Assembly: GCA_963773765.1 (NCBI GenBank)
Contig: CAVZCC010000001.1
Location: 1,612,001 to 1,676,000, forward strand
Origin: CAVZCC01 sp963773765
GTDB taxonomy: Bacteria; Actinomycetota; Acidimicrobiia; Acidimicrobiales; Microtrichaceae
Length of the DNA stretch: 64,000 nt
Direction of reading: 5' to 3'
Positions 1 to 8,372 of this stretch are shown here, piece by piece. Both the position numbers and the translations under genes were made by a program. Numbering within the stretch: position 1 is the first letter of the stretch; each line of letters opens with the position of its first letter. The notes below the pieces were generated by a model that searched no databases, was not told the DNA's origin, and was given only the letters and a program-made list of their open reading frames with translations.

Positions 1-2196
1 ACCCGCCTCGCGCAGGGCGGTGGTGGCCGCGCCCAGCAGGACGGCGTTCTGGAACACCCCGCCGCTCAGGGCAACGGTCGGCAACCCGACCCGGCCCGCC
101 CACGCCACGACCAGGTCCGCGACCGCGGCATGGAACCCAGCGGCCACGGCGGCAGCCGACACCCCGTCCCGGCGGTCCCGCACCACGGCCCGGACCACCG
201 GCTCCGGCGCGGCCACGAGCGCGTCGTCCAGGCCGAACCGGTAGCTGGGGACCTCGCCCCGCCAGCCGGCGGCGAGTCCCTCCAGCTCCATGGCGGCCTG
301 CGCCTCGTAGGTGACCTGGTGGCGGACGTCGAGGAGCGAGGCGACGGCGTCGACCAGCCGACCCATGGAGCTGGACGGGACACAGTTCAGGTCGCGGTCC
401 AGCTGGCGGCACAGCAACGCCGTCCCCCGCGCCCCCATGGCTGCCACCGGCGGCAGGTCCGGGGTCAGGTCCACCCCGGCCGAGCGCAGGAGCGACACGG
501 CCACGCGGGCCGGGAACCGGGCCGCGGCGTCCGCGCCGGGCAGCGGCCGGGCCGCCAGGTGCCCGACCCGCCCGAGCGTGGCGTAGGTCCCGCACACCAG
601 CTCGCCGCCCCAGATGGTGCCGTCGGTCCCGTAGCCGGTGCCGTCGAACGCCACGCCGGTGACCGGGGTGGCGGGGTCGACGTCGTGCTCGGCCATCACC
701 GCCGCCACGTGGGCCAGGTGGTGCTGCACGGTGACGGTGGACGGGTCCCGGCGCTCCGCCCAGCGGCGGGTCAGGTAGCCGGGGTGGAGGTCGGCCACGG
801 TGCGCTCCGGAGAGATCCCGTGGAACTCCTCCATGGCCGCGACGGTCCGGTCGAGCGCCTCCAGGGAGGCCAGGTCACCCATGTCCCCCAGGTGCGGGCT
901 CATCCACGCGTCCCGGCCCCGTCCCAGGCAGAACGTGTTCTTGACCTCGCCCCCGACGGCCAGGACCGGTGCCACCGGCATCGGGAGCCGGACCGGCAGC
1001 GGCGCATGGCCCCGCGACCGGCGGATGGGGACCTCCTCGCCGGCCACCACCCGCACCACGGAGTCGTCGCAGGGCACGCAGATGGCGCGGTCATGGCCCA
1101 GGAGCACGTCGGCCAGCGGCCCCAGCAGGCGGGCCCGGGCGTCGGGGTCACGGTGGATGATCGGTTCCTCGGACAGGTTCCCGCTGGTGAGCACCACCAC
1201 CGGAGGGCCCTGGGCCACCAGGAGGTGGTGCAGGCCGGTGGACGCCAGCATCACCCCCACCAGCGGGTTGCCGGGGGCCACCAGCGGGCTGAGCCCGACC
1301 CGGGCCGGGGGGTCGTCGCGCCGCGCCATCAGCACGACGGGTCGGGCCGGGCCCGTGAGCGCGAGCTCCTCCCCTCCGTCGACCCGGGCGATGCGGCGGG
1401 CCCACGACAGGTCCCGGACCAGCACCGCGAACGGCTTGTCGCCCCGTTGCTTGCGGTCGCGCAGCCGGGCCACCGCGGCGTCGTCGTCGGCCCGGACGGC
1501 CAGGTGGTAGCCGCCGATGCCCTTGACCGCCACGACCTGGCCCGCCTGCAGCGCGGCCACCGCTCCGGCCAGGCAGTCACCGTCCCCGGTGACCGCTGCC
1601 GTGCCGTCGGCGTGCTCCAACCACAGGCGCGGTCCGCACTCGGTGCAGCACAGCGGTTGGGCGTGGTGGCGGCGGTCCGTCGGGTCCGCGTACTCCCGGG
1701 CGCAGGCCGCGCACATCGGGAAGGGCGCCATGGTCGTGTTGGGTCGGTCGTAGGGAAGGCCCCGGACGATGGTGAACCGGGGCCCGCAGTTGGTGCAGGT
1801 GATCAGCGGGTGGCCGAAGCGGCGGTCGGCCGGGTCGGAGACCTCCCGGGCACAGTCGGTGCACAGGCCCAGGTCGGGCGGCACCACCGCGCGTACCCCG
1901 TCGACGACCGCGCTGGGCCGGATGCGGAACCCCGCGGTGCCCTGGAGCGCCGTGGCCGACCGCTGCACCCCCAGGACGCGGGCGTGGGGCGGTCCGTCGC
2001 CGACCAATCGACGGGCGAACTCGTCCACCGCGGCGGCCGGCCCCTCCACCTCCGCCACCACGCCCGCGGTGTCGTTGGCCACGAACCCGTCGAGCGAGAG
2101 CTCACCGGCCAGGCGGTGCACGAAGGGCCGGAACCCGACACCCTGCACCACGCCGGTGACGCGGAACCGTGCCCGCTCCCGTCCGTCGTCGGTCAA
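1..2196 (-). CDS. hypF: HypF carbamoyltransferase, [NiFe] hydrogenase maturation (C-terminus cut by window edge)
   Basis: HypF makes the thiocarboxamide donated to HypE for the cyanide ligands of the [NiFe] centre, from carbamoyl phosphate and ATP. In order from the N-terminus I see an acylphosphatase domain (VQGVGFRPFVHRL), two double-Cys zinc-finger repeats (CTDC, CTNCGPRFT, CAAC, CTECGPRL), a YrdC-like domain with KGIGGYHL, and the Kae1-like C-terminal domain ending here around LSGGVFQN. 732 codons are visible, so only a few dozen residues are missing. No ATG fits the N-terminus; I chose the TTG at 2196-2194, which overlaps the hypB stop (TTGA), matching the coupled junctions elsewhere in this operon. 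Identity is certain from the motifs; the TTG start is inference. Confidence 0.93.
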   Translation of the reverse strand, partial: MTDDGRERARFRVTGVVQGVGFRPFVHRLAGELSLDGFVANDTAGVVAEVEGPAAAVDEFARRLVGDGPPHARVLGVQRSATALQGTAGFRIRPSAVVDGVRAVVPPDLGLCTDCAREVSDPADRRFGHPLITCTNCGPRFTIVRGLPYDRPNTTMAPFPMCAACAREYADPTDRRHHAQPLCCTECGPRLWLEHADGTAAVTGDGDCLAGAVAALQAGQVVAVKGIGGYHLAVRADDDAAVARLRDRKQRGDKPFAVLVRDLSWARRIARVDGGEELALTGPARPVVLMARRDDPPARVGLSPLVAPGNPLVGVMLASTGLHHLLVAQGPPVVVLTSGNLSEEPIIHRDPDARARLLGPLADVLLGHDRAICVPCDDSVVRVVAGEEVPIRRSRGHAPLPVRLPMPVAPVLAVGGEVKNTFCLGRGRDAWMSPHLGDMGDLASLEALDRTVAAMEEFHGISPERTVADLHPGYLTRRWAERRDPSTVTVQHHLAHVAAVMAEHDVDPATPVTGVAFDGTGYGTDGTIWGGELVCGTYATLGRVGHLAARPLPGADAAARFPARVAVSLLRSAGVDLTPDLPPVAAMGARGTALLCRQLDRDLNCVPSSSMGRLVDAVASLLDVRHQVTYEAQAAMELEGLAAGWRGEVPSYRFGLDDALVAAPEPVVRAVVRDRRDGVSAAAVAAGFHAAVADLVVAWAGRVGLPTVALSGGVFQNAVLLGAATTALREAG

Positions 2197-3014
2197 CGGG
2201 GCCCCGTCCGCGACGTCCGCACCAGCCCGGCCAGCCAGTCGCACCACTCGTCGATGCCGTCGCCGGTCCGGGCGCTCACCGGGATGACACGGACGCCGGG
2301 GTGGATCTGGGAGAGGTTGGCCAGGAACAGGTCCGGGTCGGCATCCAGGTGCGGCAGGAGGTCCATCTTGTTCAGCAGGACCACGTCGGCGCTGCGGAAC
2401 ATGACCGGGTACTTGAGCGGCTTGTCCTCGCCCTCGGTCAGCGAGCACACCATGGCCCTGCTGTCCTCTCCGACCGCGAACTCGGCCGGGCAGACCAGGT
2501 TGCCCACGTTCTCGACCACCACCAGGTCCAGGTCCGCGAGCGGCAGGCGGGGCAGGGCGGAGCGGACCATGGTGGCGTCCAGGTGGCACTCGCCGCCGAA
2601 CCCGTTGGCGGTGTTGAGCAACGAGACCGCAGCACCGTGGGCCGCCAGGCGGTCCGCGTCCAGGCTGGTCTGGATGTCACCCTCCACCACTCCGATGCGC
2701 AGCTGCCCGGCCAGCCGTTCCAGCGTGCGCTCCAGCACGGTGGTCTTTCCCGCCCCGGGGGAGGACATCAGGTTGACCACGGCCACGCCGGCCGCGTCGA
2801 AGTCCCGACGGTTGGCGGCCGCGGTGCGGTCGTTCTCGCCCAGGATGTGCTCCAGGACCTCCACCCGCAGGGCCCCGGTCCCGTAGCCGGAGTGGTCACC
2901 GACGTCACGGTGCTGCTCGCCGTGATCGGCCCCGTCGCTCCCGTGGTCGTGGTCGTGGTCATCCCCGTGGTCCTCGTGCGCCGTGCCGTCGGCGTGCCGG
3001 TGGAACCTGCCCAT
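2193..3014 (-). CDS. hypB: HypB nickel-inserting GTPase
   Basis: A GTPase that with HypA delivers nickel to the hydrogenase large subunit. The 273-residue protein has a His/Asp-rich N-terminal stretch (residues about 5-40, many HD and DH pairs), typical of HypB proteins that also store nickel. The G domain follows: P-loop SSPGAGKT near residue 85, ENVGNLVCPAEF, and NKMD for guanine recognition. It starts just after hypA (stop at 3016) and its own stop overlaps the proposed TTG start of hypF, so translational coupling is likely. Length and motif order are normal for the family. Confidence 0.96.
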   Translation of the reverse strand: MGRFHRHADGTAHEDHGDDHDHDHGSDGADHGEQHRDVGDHSGYGTGALRVEVLEHILGENDRTAAANRRDFDAAGVAVVNLMSSPGAGKTTVLERTLERLAGQLRIGVVEGDIQTSLDADRLAAHGAAVSLLNTANGFGGECHLDATMVRSALPRLPLADLDLVVVENVGNLVCPAEFAVGEDSRAMVCSLTEGEDKPLKYPVMFRSADVVLLNKMDLLPHLDADPDLFLANLSQIHPGVRVIPVSARTGDGIDEWCDWLAGLVRTSRTGPR

Positions 3015-3015
3015 C

Positions 3016-3354
3016 TCAGGCCTCCACCACGTCGAGGGACGTCACCAGGAACTCGTCCCCCGCCACCACCTCGACGTGCCGGCCGCCGCAGGACGCGCAC
3101 CGCATCACCAGCCGCTCCGGGACGGTGCGGGTCCCGCAGTCGTCGCAGTCGATCGCCAGGGGGACCTCCTCCACCTCGAGCGCCGTCCCGTCCAGGTCGG
3201 TGCCGTCGACCACCAGGTCCCAGCAGTGCGCCAGCGTGTCCGGCACCACCTGACGCAGGTGGCCCACCCGGACCCGGACCCGCCGCACCGGCCGGCCGGC
3301 CGCGTGGTCCCGGACGATGTCGGTGATGGAGGCGCAGAGGGACAGCTCGTGCAT
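3016..3354 (-). CDS. hypA: HypA hydrogenase nickel metallochaperone
   Basis: A small nickel chaperone, 112 residues, partner of HypB. The N-terminus MHELSLC carries the conserved Met-His-Glu used for nickel binding; the C-terminal half has the structural zinc site CDDCG and CASCG. I chose the ATG at 3354 because MHE must be the true N-terminus in this family, although the frame stays open further upstream. The 3' end lies 1 base from the hypB start. Eight bases separate it from the hypE stop upstream. Confidence 0.95.
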   Translation of the reverse strand: MHELSLCASITDIVRDHAAGRPVRRVRVRVGHLRQVVPDTLAHCWDLVVDGTDLDGTALEVEEVPLAIDCDDCGTRTVPERLVMRCASCGGRHVEVVAGDEFLVTSLDVVEA

Positions 3355-3362
3355 GTGACGGC

Positions 3363-4496
3363 TCAACAGATCCGGGGGAGTTGCTCGGCCGGGGGCAGGT
3401 CCACCACGCGGGTGCCGCCGATGCCGGTGCGGGCCACGACCATGCCGGGATGGTCGTCGACGACCTCCCCCACGGCGACGGCACCTGCGGTGAGGGCATC
3501 GGCGTGCAGGACGTCCAGTGCCCGGTCCGCGTCGTCCCGGGCGACCACGGCCACGAAGCACCCCTCGTTGGCCACCTCCAGCGGGTCCAGGCCCAGGAAC
3601 CCACACGCGGCCCGGACCACGTCCGGGACGGGGACGGCCCGTTCGACGATGGCGATGCCGTGTCCCGACGAGGCCGCCAGTTCGTTGAGCGTGGCGGCCA
3701 CGCCACCCCGCGTCGGGTCCCGCAGCATGTGGACGTCCACCCCGGCGGAGAGCAGCGCCTGCACCGGCCGGACCAGCGGGGCGCAGTCGGAGCGGACCTC
3801 GGCGCCGAACTCCAGGCCCTCCCGGACGCTCATGACGGCGATGCCGTGGAGGCCGATCGGACCGGACACCACCACGACGTCCCCGACGGCCATCCGGTGC
3901 GGCCCCAGGTCCACCCCGGGGGCCAGGAACCCCACCCCCGCGGTGGTCACGTAGAGCCCGTCGGCCTGGCCCGCGCCGACCACCTTGGTGTCGCCGGCCA
4001 CCAGCTGCACCCCGGCCCGGCGGGCCGCCGCACCCATCCGGTCGGCGATCGCCGACAGCTCGTCCAGGGCCAGGCCCTCCTCCAGCACGAAGCCCGCCGA
4101 CAACCACCGGGGCACGGCCCCGACCATGGCCACGTCGTTGACGGTGCCGTTGACGGCCAGGTCGCCGATGCAGCCGCCGGGGAAGAACCGGGGCCGCACC
4201 ACGAAGGAGTCGGTGCTGAACGCCAGGCGCTCCCCACCGGCCGGCACGACGGCGGCGTCGGCCATGCGGCCCAGGACGCCGTCCCCTGCGGTGTCACCCC
4301 CGGCGCCGACGGTGAACGCGGGCAGGAACAGGTGGCGCACCAGGTCGGCCGACAAGCGTCCGCCGCCGCCGTGACCCATGACCACCCGGTCGTGGTCGCG
4401 CAACGGGGCCGGGCACGACCACGCCGCGGGGTCCACCTCGGCGGGGTCCACCTCGACCGGGTCCACCTCGGCAGGGTCCGCCGACGTCGGCCTCAT
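3363..4496 (-). CDS. hypE: HypE carbamoyl dehydratase
   Basis: HypE receives the carbamoyl group from HypF on its C-terminal cysteine and dehydrates it to a thiocyanate. The 377-residue protein ends in PRIC, the conserved C-terminal tail with the acceptor Cys. It has PurM/ThiL-like features such as STDSFVV, GDTKVVG and RDPTRGGVA. The N-terminal extension contains a short repeat (ADPAEVDP, VEVDPAEVDP) encoded by near-identical 15-base units at about 4430-4485, not normally part of HypE. The ATG at 4496 overlaps the hypD stop as ATGA. Identity is certain; whether the acidic repeat is functional is unknown. Confidence 0.95.
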   Translation of the reverse strand: MRPTSADPAEVDPVEVDPAEVDPAAWSCPAPLRDHDRVVMGHGGGGRLSADLVRHLFLPAFTVGAGGDTAGDGVLGRMADAAVVPAGGERLAFSTDSFVVRPRFFPGGCIGDLAVNGTVNDVAMVGAVPRWLSAGFVLEEGLALDELSAIADRMGAAARRAGVQLVAGDTKVVGAGQADGLYVTTAGVGFLAPGVDLGPHRMAVGDVVVVSGPIGLHGIAVMSVREGLEFGAEVRSDCAPLVRPVQALLSAGVDVHMLRDPTRGGVAATLNELAASSGHGIAIVERAVPVPDVVRAACGFLGLDPLEVANEGCFVAVVARDDADRALDVLHADALTAGAVAVGEVVDDHPGMVVARTGIGGTRVVDLPPAEQLPRIC

Positions 4497-5602
4497 GACC
4501 GCACCTCGACCGGGGTGTCCAGGCGCCGGAACCGGTGGTAGGCCGCGCACGCCCCCTCGGAGGACACCATGGGCGCACCCAGCGGGGTCCCGGGCGTGCA
4601 GGTGGTGCCGAACGCCCCGCACTGCCGGGGCGTGATGAGCCCCTGCAGCACCTCCCCGCTGCGGCACAGCGGGGACTCCTCGGCGGCCAGGTGGTCCACA
4701 CCGAACCGCGTGGCGGCGTCGAGGCCGGCGTAGGCCGGGGCCAGGCGCCAACCGGACTGCGGGATGGGTCCGATCCCCCGCCACTGCCGGTCGCACACCT
4801 CGAACACGTCCGCCACCATGGCCCGGGCCACGGGGTTGCCGTCGAAGGTCACGGCCCGGGGGTAGGCGTTGTCCAGTTCGGCCCGGCCGGCCTCCAGCTG
4901 CACCAGCACCCGGCGGATGCCCTCCAGGACGTCCAGCGGCTCGAACCCTGTGACCACGATCGGGACCCGGTGGCGTTCCACCAACGGCACGTACTGCTCC
5001 ATGCCCATGACCGTGCACACGTGCCCGGCGGCCAGGAAGCCCTGCACCCGGCACCCGGGGGACTCCAGGATGGCGGTGATGGCGGGGGGCACCAGCACGT
5101 GGGACACCAGCACCGAGAAGTTGGGGAGGCCTTCCTCGTGGGCCACGCGGACCGCCATGGCGTTGGCCGGGGCCGTGGTCTCGAACCCGATGGCGAAGAA
5201 CACCACCTGCCGGTCGGGGTTCGCCCGGGCCAGCGCCACCGCGTCCAGCGGCGAGTAGACCACGCGTACGTCGCCGCCGGCGGCACGGACCCGCACCAGG
5301 TCACCGGCCGAACCGGGGACACGGAGCATGTCGCCGTAGGAGCAGAACGTCACCTGCGGCAGGGAGGCGATGGCCAGGGCCCGGTCGACCATCTCCAACG
5401 GCGTGACGCACACCGGACAGCCCGGCCCGTGCACCAGCTGCACCCCGTCGGGGAGCAGCTGGTCGATCCCGTTGCGGACGATGGTGTGGGTCTGGCCCCC
5501 GCACACCTCCATGACCGTCCAGGGCCGAGTGACGGTGGCTTCGATGTCCGCCAGCAGGCGCTCGGCCAGGACCGGGTCGCCGAACTCGTCCAGGTACCTC
5601 AC
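4493..5602 (-). CDS. hypD: HypD Fe-CN2CO assembly scaffold
   Basis: The iron-sulfur scaffold on which, with HypC, the Fe(CN)2CO unit is assembled. The 369-residue protein has the signature motifs: VCGGQTHT near residue 34, GPGCPVC near residue 65, GFETTAP, and a C-terminal Cys cluster (PLCRSGEVLQG, CGAFGTTCTP) for the [4Fe-4S] cluster. The start at 5602 overlaps the hypC stop by four bases (ATGA), so it is coupled to hypC. Length is normal. Confidence 0.96.
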   Translation of the reverse strand: MRYLDEFGDPVLAERLLADIEATVTRPWTVMEVCGGQTHTIVRNGIDQLLPDGVQLVHGPGCPVCVTPLEMVDRALAIASLPQVTFCSYGDMLRVPGSAGDLVRVRAAGGDVRVVYSPLDAVALARANPDRQVVFFAIGFETTAPANAMAVRVAHEEGLPNFSVLVSHVLVPPAITAILESPGCRVQGFLAAGHVCTVMGMEQYVPLVERHRVPIVVTGFEPLDVLEGIRRVLVQLEAGRAELDNAYPRAVTFDGNPVARAMVADVFEVCDRQWRGIGPIPQSGWRLAPAYAGLDAATRFGVDHLAAEESPLCRSGEVLQGLITPRQCGAFGTTCTPGTPLGAPMVSSEGACAAYHRFRRLDTPVEVRS

Positions 5603-5844
5603 CGGCCCGGCTCCCCGCCCGGGACGCCACCCCGGGCCAGGAGGGCCAGGGTCTCCAGCGCGGACGCCTCGTCCAGCCGGGTGAGCGCGAATCCCACGTG
5701 GACGATGGCGTAGTCACCGACCACCACGTCGGGGACGAGGGCCAGGCAGACCTCCTTGGTGACGCCACCGAAGTCCACCAGGGCCATCCGGGTGCCGTCG
5801 GCATCCCACACGTCCTCCACGCGACCAGGCACACCGAGGCACAT
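5599..5844 (-). CDS. hypC: HypC/HybG hydrogenase assembly chaperone
   Basis: A small chaperone that carries the iron ligand precursor with HypD and then binds the hydrogenase large subunit. The 81-residue protein begins MCLGVPGRV, with the essential Cys at position 2; VDFGGVTKEVCL and VGDYAIVHVGFAL are also typical. It is the first hyp gene of the run. The racemase-family gene ends 63 bases upstream on the same strand, so the hyp genes may belong to a longer transcript starting at the DUF1611 gene. Confidence 0.95.
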   Translation of the reverse strand: MCLGVPGRVEDVWDADGTRMALVDFGGVTKEVCLALVPDVVVGDYAIVHVGFALTRLDEASALETLALLARGGVPGGEPGR

Positions 5845-5907
5845 GCGGGCAGCCTCCCAGAGCCCGCGTGGGTGGGCAAGGAGTCCACCGCGGTGGCCGG
5901 CGAGGGG

Positions 5908-7002
5908 TCAGCCCGGGGGCGGGTCGAACCGGGGCCGGCAGGCACGTCGGAAGTCCCTGGCCACGAACGGTGACGTCATGGCCCGGACCAGGGCGCTGTA
6001 GTCCACCCCGAAGGACATCTCGTCACCGACCGCGCACCCCGACCGACCCGCGTCCAGCACCAGGTGGTCGCTGCTGGCGGCCAGGATCCGGACACCCTCC
6101 GGCGCGGTGAGCCCGTCGGGATCCACGTCCTGGCGACCCACGGCGAGCAGCGCCTGCTCCACCGACCCGGTGACGGACGGGACCGGGACCGAACCGAAGG
6201 CTCCCTGTGCCACGTCACCCCAGGGTCGGGACGGCTTGGCCTGGCACTCGATGACCTCGGCCACCAGCGTCACGGCGTCGGTGTGGAGGCCGTCGATCGG
6301 CCGACGGTTCGACGGCTCCCGTCCCAGGAGGACGGCCTCACCCAGCCGGAGGTTGGTGACCCGGCCGGTGTCGGCACCGGACAGGGCCCAGTCCAGGTTG
6401 GCGGAGTTGCCACCGGACACCACGTCCAGCTCGATGCCGAACGCGGCCTCGACGGAGTTGGCCAGCCGCGACAGGTCCCCCATGTTGTGGCGGTCGGGGA
6501 CCACGCCGCTGCGACAGGCCAGGTTCGTGCCCAGTCCCCGCAGGCGGAGCGAGGGGTGGCGAAGGGTGGCCCGCACCAGGTCGTGGAGGCCGTCCACCCC
6601 GACCCCCTCGCGCAGGTCACCCAGCTCCACCATCAGCACGACACCGTGGGTGGTCCCCCGCCGGACGGCTGCGGCGGCCAGTGCATCCAGCACGGCGACC
6701 TCGGAGTTGAAGCTGGTGCCCGCCAGTTCCACGACCCGGTCGCACTCGCTCAGCATCGGGGTCCGGATCAGGGTCAGGTCCGCCGCGATCCCCGCAGCAC
6801 GGAGGGTCGACAGGTTCTGGATCCTGGAGTCGGCCAGCCCGGCCACGCCACCGCGCACCATGGCCTCGGCCACCTCCGGTGCGGCCAGCACCGACTTGGT
6901 GACCCCCAGCACGTCGATGCCCAGGGGTCCGAGGCGGTCGACCAGCACCCTGGTGTTGTGGGTGACCTTGTCCAGGTCCACCCGGAGGCGCGGCGCCGTC
7001 AT
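5908..7002 (-). CDS. Alanine/ornithine racemase-family PLP-dependent enzyme
   Basis: A 364-residue fold-III (alanine racemase type) PLP enzyme. VDLDKVTHNTRVL at the N-terminus and GVTKSVLA supply the PLP lysine region; LGTNLACRSGV and SGGNSANLDWAL are typical of the Orr (ornithine racemase-like) branch, and NLRLGEAVLLGRE of the phosphate-binding end. It probably interconverts or senses a D-/L-amino acid; the substrate cannot be read from sequence. Its start overlaps the DUF1611 gene stop by four bases, so the two are translationally coupled. No hydrogenase-related role is known for this family, so operon linkage to hyp is notable. Confidence 0.85.
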   Translation of the reverse strand: MTAPRLRVDLDKVTHNTRVLVDRLGPLGIDVLGVTKSVLAAPEVAEAMVRGGVAGLADSRIQNLSTLRAAGIAADLTLIRTPMLSECDRVVELAGTSFNSEVAVLDALAAAAVRRGTTHGVVLMVELGDLREGVGVDGLHDLVRATLRHPSLRLRGLGTNLACRSGVVPDRHNMGDLSRLANSVEAAFGIELDVVSGGNSANLDWALSGADTGRVTNLRLGEAVLLGREPSNRRPIDGLHTDAVTLVAEVIECQAKPSRPWGDVAQGAFGSVPVPSVTGSVEQALLAVGRQDVDPDGLTAPEGVRILAASSDHLVLDAGRSGCAVGDEMSFGVDYSALVRAMTSPFVARDFRRACRPRFDPPPG

Positions 7003-8207
7003 GTCGGGGCGTCGGCGGTCTCCACGTCGGCTGTCCCCACGTCGGCGGCCGGGGCCAGGGCGGGGAAGGCGGCCAGCACCATGGCCACCAGGCGGTCCGG
7101 TGACCGGGTGAGGGCGTCGGTGACCGGGATGCCCAGCTCCAGCTCGTAGGCGTCGATGGCCTCGTCGACGTCGGCGTCGGTCATGTCCTCGTGGTTGATC
7201 GTCAGGCCGATCACCCGGGTGTCGGCGAAGGTCTGGATCAGGTTGATCTCACTGGCCGGCGTGGGCATCGGGAACCCGGCGAAGTCGCCGAGGCGGACCC
7301 GACGCGGGGCGTGCTGGAGGATCACCCCGGCCGGCAGGCTGCCGCGGAGGATGTAGGCGGAGGTGAGGTAGGCGGGGTGGCTCAACGCCCCCTGGCCCTC
7401 GACGATGATCACGTCGGGATGCTCGGCCTCGAAGGCGTCCACGACCGCGGCCTCCATCTCGCCCGAGCAGAACTGGGGGGCGATGGCGTCCAGTGCGGCG
7501 CCGTGGGCGGCGCCCTGGATGAGCGAGGTCTGGCCCGTTCCGACCATGACCGCCTTGATGCCGGCGGCGTTGAGCGCCTGGGTCACCAGGGTGGCGGTGG
7601 TCCGCTTGCCGATCGCCCCGTCGGTCCCCAGCACGGCGATGCGGGGGCAGGTGACGTCGAAGATCCGGCCGGAGAACACCCGCAGGTCCTTCTTGGCGCG
7701 GGGCCGGCGCACGTCCAGCAGCGTCACGCCCGCGGCGGCACCGGCCGCGGCGAACTCGGGATCGTCGTTCAGGAACTCGTGCAGGCCGTTGACGATGTGC
7801 ATGCCGCGGGAGATGGCATCGAGCACGATGTCACGCTCCTCGGGTGACAGCAGCCCGCTGGTCGGTGCCATGCCGAACACGAAGTAGTCGGGCACCGCGC
7901 CCAGGTGGCCGATGGCGTCGGCCAGGTCGGCGTGGACCGGGATGCCGTTGGGGACGCCGTCCAGCACGTCACCCGCGTCGCGTCCGGCCTGCCGGCTGTC
8001 GATCACGCTCAGCAGGTCGTACTTGTCCGAGTGGCGGACCAGGCCGTTGGCCGTCTTGCCGTCCGGGGCCGCGAAGTTCCCCTCGCAGTACACGACGGCG
8101 GTGGTGCCCACCGGGGGCATGGCGGGCCGGGCGGCGTGGTCGGCCCCGTCGACGACGTCCGGGACCTGGGCGCCCGTGGGGACAGAACGTAGGGACACCG
8201 GTGACAT
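6999..8207 (-). CDS. DUF1611 (DgcN-like) P-loop protein
   Basis: A 402-residue protein of the DUF1611 family, of which the D-glutamate N-acetyltransferase DgcN is a described member. The N-terminal half has VVYCEGNFAAPDGKTANGL; the C-terminal half has a P-loop-like GTDGAIGKRTTA near residue 200, then VGTGQTSLIQGA and IIVEGQGALSHPA. The ATG at 8207 sits 4 bases downstream of GAGGAG. That Shine-Dalgarno is the 3' arm of a perfect hairpin (see 8212-8234). The coupled downstream racemase-family enzyme suggests joint D-amino-acid metabolism. Family assignment is firm; reaction is inference. Confidence 0.85.
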   Translation of the reverse strand: MSPVSLRSVPTGAQVPDVVDGADHAARPAMPPVGTTAVVYCEGNFAAPDGKTANGLVRHSDKYDLLSVIDSRQAGRDAGDVLDGVPNGIPVHADLADAIGHLGAVPDYFVFGMAPTSGLLSPEERDIVLDAISRGMHIVNGLHEFLNDDPEFAAAGAAAGVTLLDVRRPRAKKDLRVFSGRIFDVTCPRIAVLGTDGAIGKRTTATLVTQALNAAGIKAVMVGTGQTSLIQGAAHGAALDAIAPQFCSGEMEAAVVDAFEAEHPDVIIVEGQGALSHPAYLTSAYILRGSLPAGVILQHAPRRVRLGDFAGFPMPTPASEINLIQTFADTRVIGLTINHEDMTDADVDEAIDAYELELGIPVTDALTRSPDRLVAMVLAAFPALAPAADVGTADVETADAPT

Positions 8208-8211
8208 AGCA

Positions 8212-8234
8212 CTCCTCTGACGGGCTCAGAGGAG
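8212..8234 (-). promoter_or_regulatory. Hairpin enclosing the ribosome binding site of the DUF1611 gene
   Basis: On the minus strand a perfect 9-base inverted repeat, CTCCTCTGA / TCAGAGGAG with a 5-base loop, ends 4 bases before the start codon. The Shine-Dalgarno GAGGAG lies entirely in the 3' arm. Folding would hide the ribosome binding site, as in RNA thermometers or translational switches. The structure is seen directly; regulation is inference. Confidence 0.6.
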
Positions 8235-8372
8235 GCGACGGGATCGTCTCGGGCGAATCGCCCAATGGTCAACGAGGCGTCTTCCCTAAGAAGGGGATGA
8301 ACATCGCCACCGTACCACCCGGCGCGTCCGGGCCCGCCGCGTGCCTGTGAGGACCGGGGGTGTCCCCGCCGA

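Noticed and set aside
130..2886. A 918-codon open frame on the plus strand
   Set aside because: It lies antisense to hypF and hypB, is composed of Arg/His/Gly/Val-rich sequence without domains, and reflects the G/C-rich third positions of the real minus-strand genes.
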